A stretch of 5,917 bases of DNA from Spirochaetales bacterium (GTDB lineage Bacteria; Spirochaetota; Spirochaetia; SZUA-6), in the NCBI GenBank assembly GCA_003233545.1, contig QILZ01000280.1:1-5917 (forward strand), written 5' to 3'. Numbering within the stretch: position 1 is the stretch's first letter; each line of letters opens with the position of its first letter. Below the pieces are notes generated by a model. It was not told the DNA's origin. It saw nothing but the letters and a program-made list of their open reading frames with translations, and did not search any database. Of this stretch, positions 1-5,917 are shown piece after piece. A program made the translations under genes and the position numbers.

Positions 1-132
1 TTTAATATCGCAATAAATTGGGAAATAGGTCCTTTAGGGTTTGATCTTAAGGTACTTTCTTTTTATATTAAATTCAATCCGGGATCGGCCCTGGGAATAA
101 TCGGCGGGCTGTTCCTGTTTAGAGAAGTTTAA
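1..132 (+). CDS. C-terminal end of a small DUF4321-like membrane protein (partial, 5' end outside window)
   Basis: The frame is open from the first base of the window to a TAA at 130-132 and gives 43 residues. It is too short and too incomplete to rest on length alone. The residues look real: a segment resembling 'GPLGFDLKVLSFYIKFN' is followed by a glycine-rich hydrophobic stretch (about residues 29-40) and a short charged end, REV. From memory this resembles the C-terminus of the DUF4321 family, small (roughly 80-90 residue) membrane proteins of unknown function, some encoded just upstream of maf. The stop codon lies directly before the maf ribosome binding site and the maf start is 9 bases downstream, so the two genes are probably co-transcribed and translationally linked. 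The family call comes from pattern recall, not a search. No function can be given. Confidence 0.6.
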   Translation, partial: FNIAINWEIGPLGFDLKVLSFYIKFNPGSALGIIGGLFLFREV

Positions 133-136
133 GGGG
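131..136 (+). promoter_or_regulatory. maf ribosome binding site
   Basis: AAGGGG overlaps the stop codon of the upstream gene and lies 5 bases before the ATG at 142. It would be 14 bases from the alternative ATG at 151, so it favours the 142 start. Confidence 0.6.
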
Positions 137-141
137 AAATA

Positions 142-726
142 ATGGAAACCATGATTCTTGCATCCGGCTCTCCGAGAAGGCGGGAGCTTTTAACACACTG
201 CAGGATACCTTTCAGGATTATTCCGCCGAATATCAGTGAAAGTATATCGGGAAATGAAACTGCTGAGGATGCCGTAAAGAGAATAGCAGAGGCCAAGGTA
301 GAAGAAATAATAAAAATATTTAAGAACGAGTCGCCGCGCTGGGTACTGGGTGCAGATACGATAGTAAATCTTAATGGAAATATAATAGGTAAGCCGGCAT
401 CGGTGGAGGATGCTGAAAAAACTCTTAATCTGCTTTCCGGCAGAGTACATAAAGTGATTTCCGGTATTTCATTGTTAAGGGAAAAAGGAGAAAAACCGGA
501 TACAAGGTTTGCGGAAACCGAGGTTAAGTTTAAAGAGATGTCGAAAGAAGAAATACGTTATTATCTCGGCACAGGCGAATGGTCGGGAGTGGCCGGGGGA
601 TACAGAATACAGGGAAGCGGCAGTTTCTTCATTGAATGGATAAAAGGCTCATTCAGCAACGTTATGGGCTTGCCTCTCGAGACATTTTATGGCATGTTAA
701 GGGATAGTAAGTATATCTTTGAATAA
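142..726 (+). CDS. maf: Maf family nucleotide pyrophosphatase (YhdE type)
   Basis: Maf proteins are cytoplasmic house-cleaning enzymes that hydrolyse non-canonical or surplus nucleoside triphosphates to the monophosphate and pyrophosphate; some also affect septum formation. The 194-residue product has the usual family length. The signature ASGSPRR is at residues 7-13, GADT at 70-73 (catalytic base D72), GKP at 83-85, and AGGYRIQG at 151-158 followed by NVMGLPL. The residues that correspond to conserved family positions are present: S10, R12, R13, K52, D72, K84 and Q157. The ADT triplet, rather than the SDQ of YceF-type proteins, suggests the YhdE subgroup, known to act on dTTP, UTP and related nucleotides. 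One oddity is V150, where many homologues have lysine before AGGY or AGAY. The 142 start is preferred over ATG 151 because of ribosome binding site spacing. It sits 9 bases after a DUF4321-like gene and 71 bases before rpsB. Substrate preference is inferred. Confidence 0.95.
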   Translation: METMILASGSPRRRELLTHCRIPFRIIPPNISESISGNETAEDAVKRIAEAKVEEIIKIFKNESPRWVLGADTIVNLNGNIIGKPASVEDAEKTLNLLSGRVHKVISGISLLREKGEKPDTRFAETEVKFKEMSKEEIRYYLGTGEWSGVAGGYRIQGSGSFFIEWIKGSFSNVMGLPLETFYGMLRDSKYIFE

Positions 727-742
727 AATATATTATTTTCCG

Positions 743-765
743 GTATCTGTTTAATAAACCGATAC
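743..765. promoter_or_regulatory. Imperfect inverted repeat in the maf-rpsB spacer (possible leader hairpin or operator)
   Basis: GTATC at 743-747 pairs with GATAC at 761-765. Inside it, GTTT at 749-752 pairs with AAAC at 756-759 around a 3-base loop, with one mismatch (T748 against C760). This gives 9 base pairs, mostly A-T. It is not followed by a run of T, so a Rho-independent terminator for maf is unlikely. It could be a regulatory leader hairpin for rpsB, an operator palindrome, or chance in AT-rich DNA. I see no consensus -35/-10 pair in the 71-base spacer, so whether rpsB has its own promoter here is unresolved. Confidence 0.3.
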
Positions 766-785
766 ACGAGACATAGAGAAGGGTT

Positions 786-791
786 AGGAGG
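786..791 (+). promoter_or_regulatory. rpsB ribosome binding site
   Basis: A perfect AGGAGG lies 6 bases before GTG 798. The first in-frame ATG, at 813, would be 21 bases away, so the GTG is chosen as the start codon. Confidence 0.85.
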
Positions 792-797
792 ATTATA

Positions 798-1790
798 GTG
801 GCAGTAGTAACAATGAAAAGTTTACTGGAATCAGGTGTTCATTTCGGACATCAAACAAAAAGATGGGATCCCAGAATGAAAAAATTCATTTTCGCGGAGA
901 GGAACGGGATTCATATTATTGATCTTCAAAAAACAATTGTAGCAATTAAAGAAGCTTATGAAGTTGTTCGGCAGGTAGTTGTCGATGGAAAATCTATTCT
1001 GTTTGTAGGAACTAAAAAACAGGCCCAGCAGGTTATCGAAAGTGAAGCGAAACGATGCGGTATGTACTATGTAATTAACAGATGGCTGGGCGGAATGTTG
1101 ACAAATTTCTCAACAATTAAAAAATCTCTTTTACGATTAAAAAAGCTGGAAAAAATGGAAATCGACGGCACCTTCGAGAGTTTAACAAAAAAAGAAAAGG
1201 CGCTTCTTCAGAAGGAGAAGGCACGCCTGGAAAAAAATCTTGGCGGTATTAAGGAAATGAAAGAGCTTCCGGGTGTGGTTTTTGTTATCGATACAAGAAA
1301 AGAGGGAATAGCTGTTGCCGAAGCAAAGAGAGTGGGAATTCCGATTGTGGCTGTAGTAGATACAAACTGCAATCCGGAGGGTATCGATTATCCGATACCC
1401 GGTAATGATGATGCTATCCGGGCTATCAATCTCTTTGCGCAGATTATGGCAAACGCGGTTATCGATGCGGAAAATGAAGTGGGACTCGAGGTGATAGAAA
1501 CCCTGCAGGAAGAAAAGGGAGAGGAAGAGTTTGCGGAAGTAATCGACAAGGGTGAATATATTGATAAGGATGTACTGAAAGAAAAGGAAAAAGGAGAAGA
1601 AGTGGAAAAAGTAGCTGTTGCCGCGGCAATAGGTGATACAGCGGAAGAAAATGGCACCGCGCGGTTCAGTGATAAAGACTACTCAGATTATACTCCTGAA
1701 GATAATAAGGAAACCGGAGCCGAAAAGTCCGAAGAAAAAAGTATTGTGGATAAACATGTAGCAGATGAAGATAAACTATACGAAGGATAG
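798..1790 (+). CDS. rpsB: 30S ribosomal protein S2 with long acidic C-terminal tail
   Basis: S2 (uS2) is a structural protein of the small ribosomal subunit, located between head and body, and it helps dock protein S1. The N-terminal motif LLESGVHFGHQT (residues 9-20), ERNGIHIIDLQKT (34-46), NRWLGGMLTNF (94-104), the LPGVVFVID strand (157-165), and DTNCNPEGIDYPIPGND (188-204) identify it clearly. The globular part ends near residue 236, close to the whole length of typical S2 (about 240-260). The protein continues to 330. The extra ~94 residues hold 32 Asp/Glu against 14 Lys/Arg by my count, have low complexity, and are probably disordered. The GTG start is supported by AGGAGG six bases upstream. 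The stop TAG overlaps the tsf ribosome binding site and tsf starts 10 bases later, so the pair is likely translationally coupled. It is probably the first gene of the translation-lipid operon. Confidence 0.98.
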   Translation: MAVVTMKSLLESGVHFGHQTKRWDPRMKKFIFAERNGIHIIDLQKTIVAIKEAYEVVRQVVVDGKSILFVGTKKQAQQVIESEAKRCGMYYVINRWLGGMLTNFSTIKKSLLRLKKLEKMEIDGTFESLTKKEKALLQKEKARLEKNLGGIKEMKELPGVVFVIDTRKEGIAVAEAKRVGIPIVAVVDTNCNPEGIDYPIPGNDDAIRAINLFAQIMANAVIDAENEVGLEVIETLQEEKGEEEFAEVIDKGEYIDKDVLKEKEKGEEVEKVAVAAAIGDTAEENGTARFSDKDYSDYTPEDNKETGAEKSEEKSIVDKHVADEDKLYEG

Positions 1791-1793
1791 GAG
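1789..1793 (+). promoter_or_regulatory. tsf ribosome binding site overlapping the rpsB stop
   Basis: AGGAG overlaps the rpsB TAG (1788-1790) and lies 7 bases before GTG 1801. It decides the tsf start in favour of GTG 1801 over the in-frame ATG 1765, which lies inside rpsB and has no comparable site. Confidence 0.8.
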
Positions 1794-1800
1794 TAATACA

Positions 1801-2646
1801 GTGGAAATAAAGGCTGTCGATGTAAAACAATTAAGAGAAAAAACCGGTGCAGGTATGATGGACTGTAAAAAAGCACTGGTAAAGGCAGAGGGAGATTTTA
1901 AAAAGGCGGAAAGAATATTAAAAGAGCTTGGTCTTGCGGCTGCACGGAAAAGAGATGGAAGAGCGACCACGGAAGGACAGATATTTTCTCATATCGATGG
2001 AAACTCCGGTGTACTTTTGGAACTCGCATCGGAAACGGATTTTGTTGCGAAGAATACGGAGTTTATTACTCTCGGTCATAAACTTGCCGATTTAATTATA
2101 AAAAAACAGCTCGATAAAAAAACAGAAGAAATTGATACGTTAATAACCGAAGCGATAGGAAGGATCAAAGAGAATCTCGAATTAAAACGTTTTAAGCTTT
2201 TAACAGCCGGTGCAGATGAAATTCTTGTCGATTATATTCATAATGTTGAAGGTATAGGAAAGATAGGAGTTCTTTTGCTTGTAAAAACAGGTGATACTTC
2301 ATTAAAAGAAAGTGAGAAATTAAAAGCTGCGGCTTTCGATATTGCGCTTCATATTGCAGCCTGTGCGCCCATGTGTTTGTCCGCAAAAGATGTGGACTCT
2401 CAGTATCTCAAGGAGCAGGAAGAAATTTTCTTAAAACAGGCACAAAACCTCGGAAAACCGGAAAAAGTAATTAACGGTATTGTTAAGGGTAAATTAAATA
2501 AACACCTCGCGGAAATATGTCTTCTGGATCAAACATTTGTAAAAGATCAAAAGGTAACGATAGCAGAATATCTTGATAGCTTAGGCAGGGAATCAGGAAG
2601 TACGGTAACCGTTTCGGATTATCTCTATTATAAATTAGGTGAATAA
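1801..2646 (+). CDS. tsf: Translation elongation factor Ts (EF-Ts)
   Basis: EF-Ts is the cytoplasmic guanine nucleotide exchange factor that recycles EF-Tu from its GDP to its GTP form. The 281-residue product has the usual length. The N-terminal UBA-like module includes VKQLREKTGAGMMDCKKAL (residues 8-26), used for EF-Tu contact. The core motif TDFVAKN is at 79-85; with this start D80 and F81 fall on the same numbers as the E. coli residues that disturb the EF-Tu magnesium site. HIAACAPMCL at 184-193 corresponds to the conserved HxAA region, and IVKGKLNKHLAEICLLDQ marks the C-terminal part. An open frame extends back to ATG 1765, but those 12 codons overlap the rpsB end and lack a ribosome binding site. 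It is 10 bases after rpsB and 17 bases before frr. The usual next gene, pyrH, is absent. Confidence 0.97.
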   Translation: MEIKAVDVKQLREKTGAGMMDCKKALVKAEGDFKKAERILKELGLAAARKRDGRATTEGQIFSHIDGNSGVLLELASETDFVAKNTEFITLGHKLADLIIKKQLDKKTEEIDTLITEAIGRIKENLELKRFKLLTAGADEILVDYIHNVEGIGKIGVLLLVKTGDTSLKESEKLKAAAFDIALHIAACAPMCLSAKDVDSQYLKEQEEIFLKQAQNLGKPEKVINGIVKGKLNKHLAEICLLDQTFVKDQKVTIAEYLDSLGRESGSTVTVSDYLYYKLGE

Positions 2647-2648
2647 TC

Positions 2649-2655
2649 AAGGAGG
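2649..2655 (+). promoter_or_regulatory. frr ribosome binding site
   Basis: AAGGAGG, a near-perfect Shine-Dalgarno sequence, lies 8 bases before ATG 2664 and just after the tsf stop. It is the strongest such site in the window and supports independent, efficient initiation of frr. Confidence 0.8.
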
Positions 2656-2663
2656 AAAAGTAT

Positions 2664-3224
2664 ATGGCTGAAAAAGAGGTTCAGAAGAATGCAGAAGGTA
2701 AAATGAAGAAAACAGTAGCTGCGCTTAAAAATGAATTTCAGACAGTTAGAACCGGCAGGGCATCTTCCGCTTTATTTGAAAAACTTAAAGTAGAGTATTA
2801 TGATCAGCAGGTTCCGCTGAATCAGATTGCAACTATTTCAGTGCCGGAAGCGAGGCTCGTTTTAATTCAGCCATGGGACCCCGGTTCTCTTCCTGCAATC
2901 GAAAAGGCCATCCAGCGTTCCGAGTTATCCCTTAATCCGAATAATGACGGTAAGGTTGTCAGAATAAATATTCCCCCCTTAACAGAAGACAGAAGAAAAG
3001 AACTTGTAAAGCTTGCGAAGCATATGGCGGAGCAGAGCAGGGTATCGATAAGGAATATCAGACGTGATGCAAATGACGAATTAAAGAAGCTGCAAAAGGA
3101 TTCTACAATTAGTGAAGATCAGTCAAAAAGGGCAATGGATGAAATACAAAAGCTTACCGACCGGTACATAGAAGAGGTTAATTCGGAACTTGAAAAAAAG
3201 GAAAAAGAGATAATGGAAGTCTGA
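2664..3224 (+). CDS. frr: Ribosome recycling factor
   Basis: RRF acts with EF-G in the cytoplasm to split the post-termination 70S ribosome from mRNA and tRNA. The 186-residue product matches the family length of about 185. Visible signatures are VRTGRAS (residues 28-34) in the first helix of the three-helix domain, the hinge and domain II segment PLNQIATISVPEARLVLIQP (51-70), LNPNNDGKVVRINIPPLTED (90-109), RRKELVK (110-116), and SIRNIRRDANDELKK (128-142), whose arginines contact 23S rRNA. The C-terminal helix is rich in Lys and Glu, as expected. It follows tsf by 17 bases and precedes uppS by 28. In most bacteria pyrH lies between tsf and frr; here there is no trace of it. Confidence 0.98.
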   Translation: MAEKEVQKNAEGKMKKTVAALKNEFQTVRTGRASSALFEKLKVEYYDQQVPLNQIATISVPEARLVLIQPWDPGSLPAIEKAIQRSELSLNPNNDGKVVRINIPPLTEDRRKELVKLAKHMAEQSRVSIRNIRRDANDELKKLQKDSTISEDQSKRAMDEIQKLTDRYIEEVNSELEKKEKEIMEV

Positions 3225-3252
3225 CAGCAAATATAAAGGTTTTATCAATTTT

Positions 3253-3969
3253 ATGTTTATAGAAAAACTTCCCGTTCATGTAGGAATAATCATGGACGGA
3301 AACAGGCGCTGGGCGAGAAACCGGGGAAAACCGGGTACAGAAGGGCATCTCGAAGGTGTAAAGGCGGCGAAGAGAATAGTGGGAGCAGCTTCCGGAATCG
3401 GCCTTAAGTATCTTTCCCTGTATACTTTTTCCACGGAAAACTGGAAACGTGCGGAAAGGGAGGTCAGGTTTCTATTGTCTTTGATAAAGAAATATCTTAA
3501 AAGGGAGTATGATTTTTACCGGCAGAATGGTATCAGGGTTATTCAGAGCGGCGATATAGGAAAGCTTCCCGAAGAACTGAGAAAAGAGATTTTAAATGTC
3601 GAAAAAGATACATGCGGTTTTACCGGTTTAACGGTAAATCTTGCAATTAATTATGGCGGCAGAGGTGAGATTGCACGTGCTGTAATAAGAATGTATCAGG
3701 ATAATGATTTTAAAAGTTCAGGCCGGAAAGAAGAAGATGAAATGGTAAAACAGATATCACGGTATCTTGATCATCCGGAAATCCCCGATCCCGATCTTAT
3801 AATAAGAACAGGGGGAGAAAAAAGGATTAGTAATTTTCTCCTCTGGCAAAGTGCCTATGCGGAACTGTATTTCAGTGATAAATTGTGGCCCGACTGGCAC
3901 GAAGAGGATTTAATGCAGGCATTAAGTGATTACAGTAAGCGGGAGAGGAGATTCGGAGGCAGTAAGTGA
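3253..3969 (+). CDS. uppS: Isoprenyl transferase, probable undecaprenyl diphosphate synthase
   Basis: UppS is a cis-prenyltransferase at the inner face of the membrane. It adds isopentenyl diphosphate units to farnesyl diphosphate to make the C55 carrier for peptidoglycan and other envelope polymers. The 238-residue product has the normal length. Motifs are HVGIIMDGNRRWA (residues 9-21, catalytic D15), YTFSTENWKRAEREV (57-71), NYGGRGEI (133-140), and IRTGGEKRISNFLLWQSAYAE (184-204). R185, R191, S193 and E204 correspond at a constant offset of 9 to E. coli R194, R200, S202 and E213. The ribosome binding site is weak: AAAGG at 3235-3239 is 13 bases before the ATG, so translation may be modest. 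Its stop overlaps the cdsA start by 4 bases (GTGA). Chain length cannot be read from sequence, but gene context favours UppS. Confidence 0.96.
   Translation: MFIEKLPVHVGIIMDGNRRWARNRGKPGTEGHLEGVKAAKRIVGAASGIGLKYLSLYTFSTENWKRAEREVRFLLSLIKKYLKREYDFYRQNGIRVIQSGDIGKLPEELRKEILNVEKDTCGFTGLTVNLAINYGGRGEIARAVIRMYQDNDFKSSGRKEEDEMVKQISRYLDHPEIPDPDLIIRTGGEKRISNFLLWQSAYAELYFSDKLWPDWHEEDLMQALSDYSKRERRFGGSK
3955..3959 (+). promoter_or_regulatory. cdsA ribosome binding site inside uppS
   Basis: GGAGG within the last codons of uppS lies 6 bases before GTG 3966. It supports the GTG start and the 4-base overlap with uppS. Confidence 0.75.
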
Positions 3970-4820
3970 AAGCTTTTTTCTCAAGGGCAATTCTTATTAT
4001 CATAGCTTTTCCTCTCTTTTATCTGTTTATTTTTAGATTACCCTGGCTTAATCATCTTATTCTGAATATCTGCTCAATTGGTGCGGCTTTACTCGGAACA
4101 CTGGAAGTAATCGGACTTTTTAAAAAACGCAGCTGTAGTACTTTTAATATAATAGCCATAACGGCAGGGGTTTCTTTACCGGTTGTTGCGTACCTGCAGG
4201 TACTCTTTTCCATCGACGCAAGTATATTGATTATATGGCTGAATGTCTTATTGATAGCGATTTTTATGCGTGCGGCTTTTATTAACAGGAAAAAAACTCT
4301 ATCCTGTGCATTGGACAGCAGTGCGGCTACTGTAATGGCTGCCGTATATCCGGGTTTTTTTATAGCTTATGTTGTAAAAATATCCGGGTTAAATAATGCG
4401 TCGCTGTTGTTTTTATACTTTTTCAGTGTGGTATTTGCAAATGACATTCTTGCGTATCTGATGGGCCTTTCAATCGGGAAAACTACAAGGCTGGGACTTT
4501 TAATAAGTCCGAAAAAATCGCTTATAGGTTTTATTTTCGGTTTCTTAGGTTCCGTAGGGGTATCGATTCTCTTCTATTATATTTTTCCCGATTTGTTTCC
4601 GGTTGGAATTATCGGCGTAATTTTACTCGGATCACTTTTCGGAATTATCGGAATCCTCGGAGATCTGGCGGAATCTTCATTAAAAAGATCTGCAGAAGTG
4701 AAAGATTCGGGTGAGATAATCCCCGGAAGGGGAGGCCTTCTGGATTCCATAGATTCAATGCTTTTCGTGGCGCCTGTCTTTTATTATTTTTTTGAAATCA
4801 CACAGAAATATTTAAGCTGA
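3966..4820 (+). CDS. cdsA: Phosphatidate cytidylyltransferase (CDP-diacylglycerol synthase)
   Basis: CdsA is an integral membrane enzyme that joins CTP and phosphatidic acid to give CDP-diacylglycerol and pyrophosphate, the branch-point precursor of bacterial phospholipids. The 284-residue product has the usual length and about eight hydrophobic segments, beginning near residues 8-23, 31-52, 60-80 and 86-106. The catalytic C-terminal half shows FANDILAYLMG (157-167), ISPKKS (180-185), GDLAESSLKR (232-241), VKD (245-247) and PGRGGLLDSIDS (253-264). Metal- and substrate-binding acids (D160, D233, D247, D260, D263) are present. Compared with the family signature (xHGGxxDRxD), the His is R255 and the Arg after the Asp is S261. 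The Glu often seen before Gly in KKxxEG is I187. Since the rest is intact, I take these as lineage variation, not inactivation. It starts with GTG, overlaps uppS by 4 bases, and dxr follows after 25 bases. Confidence 0.95.
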   Translation: MKAFFSRAILIIIAFPLFYLFIFRLPWLNHLILNICSIGAALLGTLEVIGLFKKRSCSTFNIIAITAGVSLPVVAYLQVLFSIDASILIIWLNVLLIAIFMRAAFINRKKTLSCALDSSAATVMAAVYPGFFIAYVVKISGLNNASLLFLYFFSVVFANDILAYLMGLSIGKTTRLGLLISPKKSLIGFIFGFLGSVGVSILFYYIFPDLFPVGIIGVILLGSLFGIIGILGDLAESSLKRSAEVKDSGEIIPGRGGLLDSIDSMLFVAPVFYYFFEITQKYLS

Positions 4821-4845
4821 AATACGGATAAACCGGGAATAACTA

Positions 4846-5917
4846 ATGAAATTAAAGCGAATTATTATAGCGGGAAGTACAGGTTCGATAGGCACAAATG
4901 CTCTGGATGTTGTTAAACAACGGCCGGAACAGTTTAAAGTGGTAGGACTATCATGCAGCAGAAACTGGGAGAAACTGCTTTCACAAATTGCGGAGTTTTC
5001 TCCCGAGGCTGTAGCGGTGGAACAGTCATTATCTGCCGGAGCAAAAAAAATACTTGAAAGTGCAGTAAGAAACAATCATTTAAATACGGAACCGGGACTC
5101 TATATGAAAGAACAGGCTGTTGCCGAAATGGTACGGGAAACCGGGGCGGATATTGTGGTCAACGGCATATCAGGTTCTGCGGGGCTGTTTACATCTTACC
5201 GGGCACTGCAGTCAGGAAAAGATCTTGCCCTTGCAAATAAAGAGAGCATTGTAATGGCAGGCAAACTGTTGTTTGATCTGGCAGAGAAGAAGGGCAGGGT
5301 GATACTTCCCGTGGATTCCGAACATTCTGCTATTTTTAACCTGATGAGGATAATAGACAGAAAGACGGTAGACGAAATTATACTTACCGCATCCGGAGGT
5401 GCATTCAGAGATCTCAGTATTAAGCAGCTGGAAAATGTAACGGTGGAAGATGCGCTTCAGCATCCGACCTGGAGAATGGGCGCTAAGATTACAATCGATT
5501 CGGCGTCGATGGCAAATAAGGGTCTGGAAGTGATAGAGGCGAGTAGATTATTCGATATTTCTCCGGAGAGAATAAAGGTTATTATTCATCCTCAGAGTTA
5601 TGTTCATTCCATGATTCGCACCAGGGACGGCATGCTATATGCACAGATCGGTAAACCTGATATGCGGCTTCCGATTCTAAACGCTCTTACATATCCTGAG
5701 ATTAAAGAAACAGGATTTAACAGGTTACTTCTCGATAACATTAGTATGGATTTTCGCAGGGTCGATCTCGAAAAATACAGGATGCTTGCACTTGCATACG
5801 ATGCGGTAGCACAGGGAGGAGCGTATCCGATTGTTTATAATGCTTCCAACGAGGCTGCCGTTTCCATGTTCATAAAGAACAGGATTAGATTTATCGATAT
5901 TCCGCATGTTGTCGAAG
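4846..5917 (+). CDS. dxr: 1-deoxy-D-xylulose 5-phosphate reductoisomerase (partial, 3' end outside window)
   Basis: Dxr catalyses the first committed step of the MEP isoprenoid pathway: NADPH-dependent rearrangement and reduction of DXP to MEP in the cytoplasm. The frame runs open from ATG 4846 to the window edge, giving 357 codons of a family usually about 380-400 long, so roughly 25-40 residues are missing. The NADPH-binding GSTGSIG is at residues 10-16, NGISGSAG at 106-113, LANKES at 129-134, PVDSEH at 155-160 (metal ligands D157, E159), ASGG at 182-185, HPTWRMG at 206-212, NKGLE at 224-228 (metal ligand E228), and HPQSYVHSM later. S183, H206, S219, N224, K225 and E228 match the E. coli active-site residues. 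The start is fixed by an in-frame TAA at 4840-4842, two codons upstream. The ribosome binding site is weak (GGGA, 4835-4838, 7 bases away). The product feeds precursors to UppS, two genes upstream. Confidence 0.97.
   Translation, partial: MKLKRIIIAGSTGSIGTNALDVVKQRPEQFKVVGLSCSRNWEKLLSQIAEFSPEAVAVEQSLSAGAKKILESAVRNNHLNTEPGLYMKEQAVAEMVRETGADIVVNGISGSAGLFTSYRALQSGKDLALANKESIVMAGKLLFDLAEKKGRVILPVDSEHSAIFNLMRIIDRKTVDEIILTASGGAFRDLSIKQLENVTVEDALQHPTWRMGAKITIDSASMANKGLEVIEASRLFDISPERIKVIIHPQSYVHSMIRTRDGMLYAQIGKPDMRLPILNALTYPEIKETGFNRLLLDNISMDFRRVDLEKYRMLALAYDAVAQGGAYPIVYNASNEAAVSMFIKNRIRFIDIPHVVE

Noticed and set aside
190..450. Reverse-strand open frame of 86 codons opposite maf
   Set aside because: It lies wholly within maf and its Tyr/Ile-rich product resembles no known family.
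743..775. Rho-independent terminator for maf
   Set aside because: The hairpin is A-T rich and is followed by an A/G-rich stretch, not a T-run.
1765..1800. Upstream in-frame ATG giving EF-Ts 12 extra N-terminal residues
   Set aside because: It lies inside rpsB without a good ribosome binding site. GTG 1801 has AGGAG at 7 bases and puts the TDF motif at the E. coli residue numbers.
1388..1876. Reverse-strand open frames of 60-90 codons opposite the rpsB tail and the start of tsf
   Set aside because: They lie opposite well-recognised genes, have biased composition mirroring the acidic tail (runs of Ser, Phe and Pro), and match no family I know.
4812..5907. Reverse-strand open frames of 60-87 codons opposite dxr
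   Set aside because: The plus strand encodes a continuous Dxr with all active-site motifs; the reverse frames are shadows without recognisable features.
1..5917. CRISPR array, tRNA/rRNA gene, insertion sequence, phage or toxin-antitoxin cassette
   Set aside because: I found no regular direct repeats, cloverleaf-like segments, terminal inverted repeats or recombinase genes. Coding sequence fills almost the whole window with uniform style.

Overview
This window is a compact, single-strand (+) run of bacterial housekeeping genes. The order is: the 3' end of a small membrane protein gene (probable DUF4321), maf, rpsB, tsf, frr, uppS, cdsA and the first ~90% of dxr. Coding density is very high. 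The only gap longer than 30 bases is the 71-base maf-rpsB spacer, and no stretch of more than 300 bases lacks a gene. I see no tRNA, rRNA, CRISPR array, insertion sequence, phage gene or other sign of transfer.

Organism: probably a spirochaete of the Treponema/Spirochaeta kind, moderately AT-rich by eye. In most bacteria the core order is rpsB-tsf-pyrH-frr-uppS-cdsA-dxr. Here pyrH is missing between tsf and frr, which are 17 bases apart. From memory, the same pyrH-less order is found in Treponema pallidum and Borrelia. Dxr (MEP pathway) argues against Borrelia, which uses the mevalonate pathway. The long acidic tail on ribosomal protein S2 also fits a divergent lineage. This assignment is an inference; no database search was possible.

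Layout: positions 1-726 hold the DUF4321-like C-terminus and maf (a house-cleaning nucleotide pyrophosphatase of the YhdE type), probably co-transcribed. Positions 727-797 are the rpsB leader, with an imperfect hairpin and a strong ribosome binding site. Positions 798-3224 encode translation factors: S2, EF-Ts and ribosome recycling factor. Positions 3253-5917 encode envelope lipid enzymes: UppS makes undecaprenyl diphosphate, CdsA makes CDP-diacylglycerol, and Dxr makes MEP, the precursor of the isoprenoids UppS consumes. The rpsB-dxr genes are tightly spaced (10, 17, 28, -4 and 25 bases), consistent with one operon linking protein synthesis to membrane and cell-wall lipid supply.

Three genes (rpsB, tsf, cdsA) start with GTG, each with a good Shine-Dalgarno sequence. 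I found no convincing undescribed system. The points worth a second look are the S2 tail, the missing pyrH, deviations from the CdsA signature, the maf-rpsB hairpin and the partial DUF4321-like gene.
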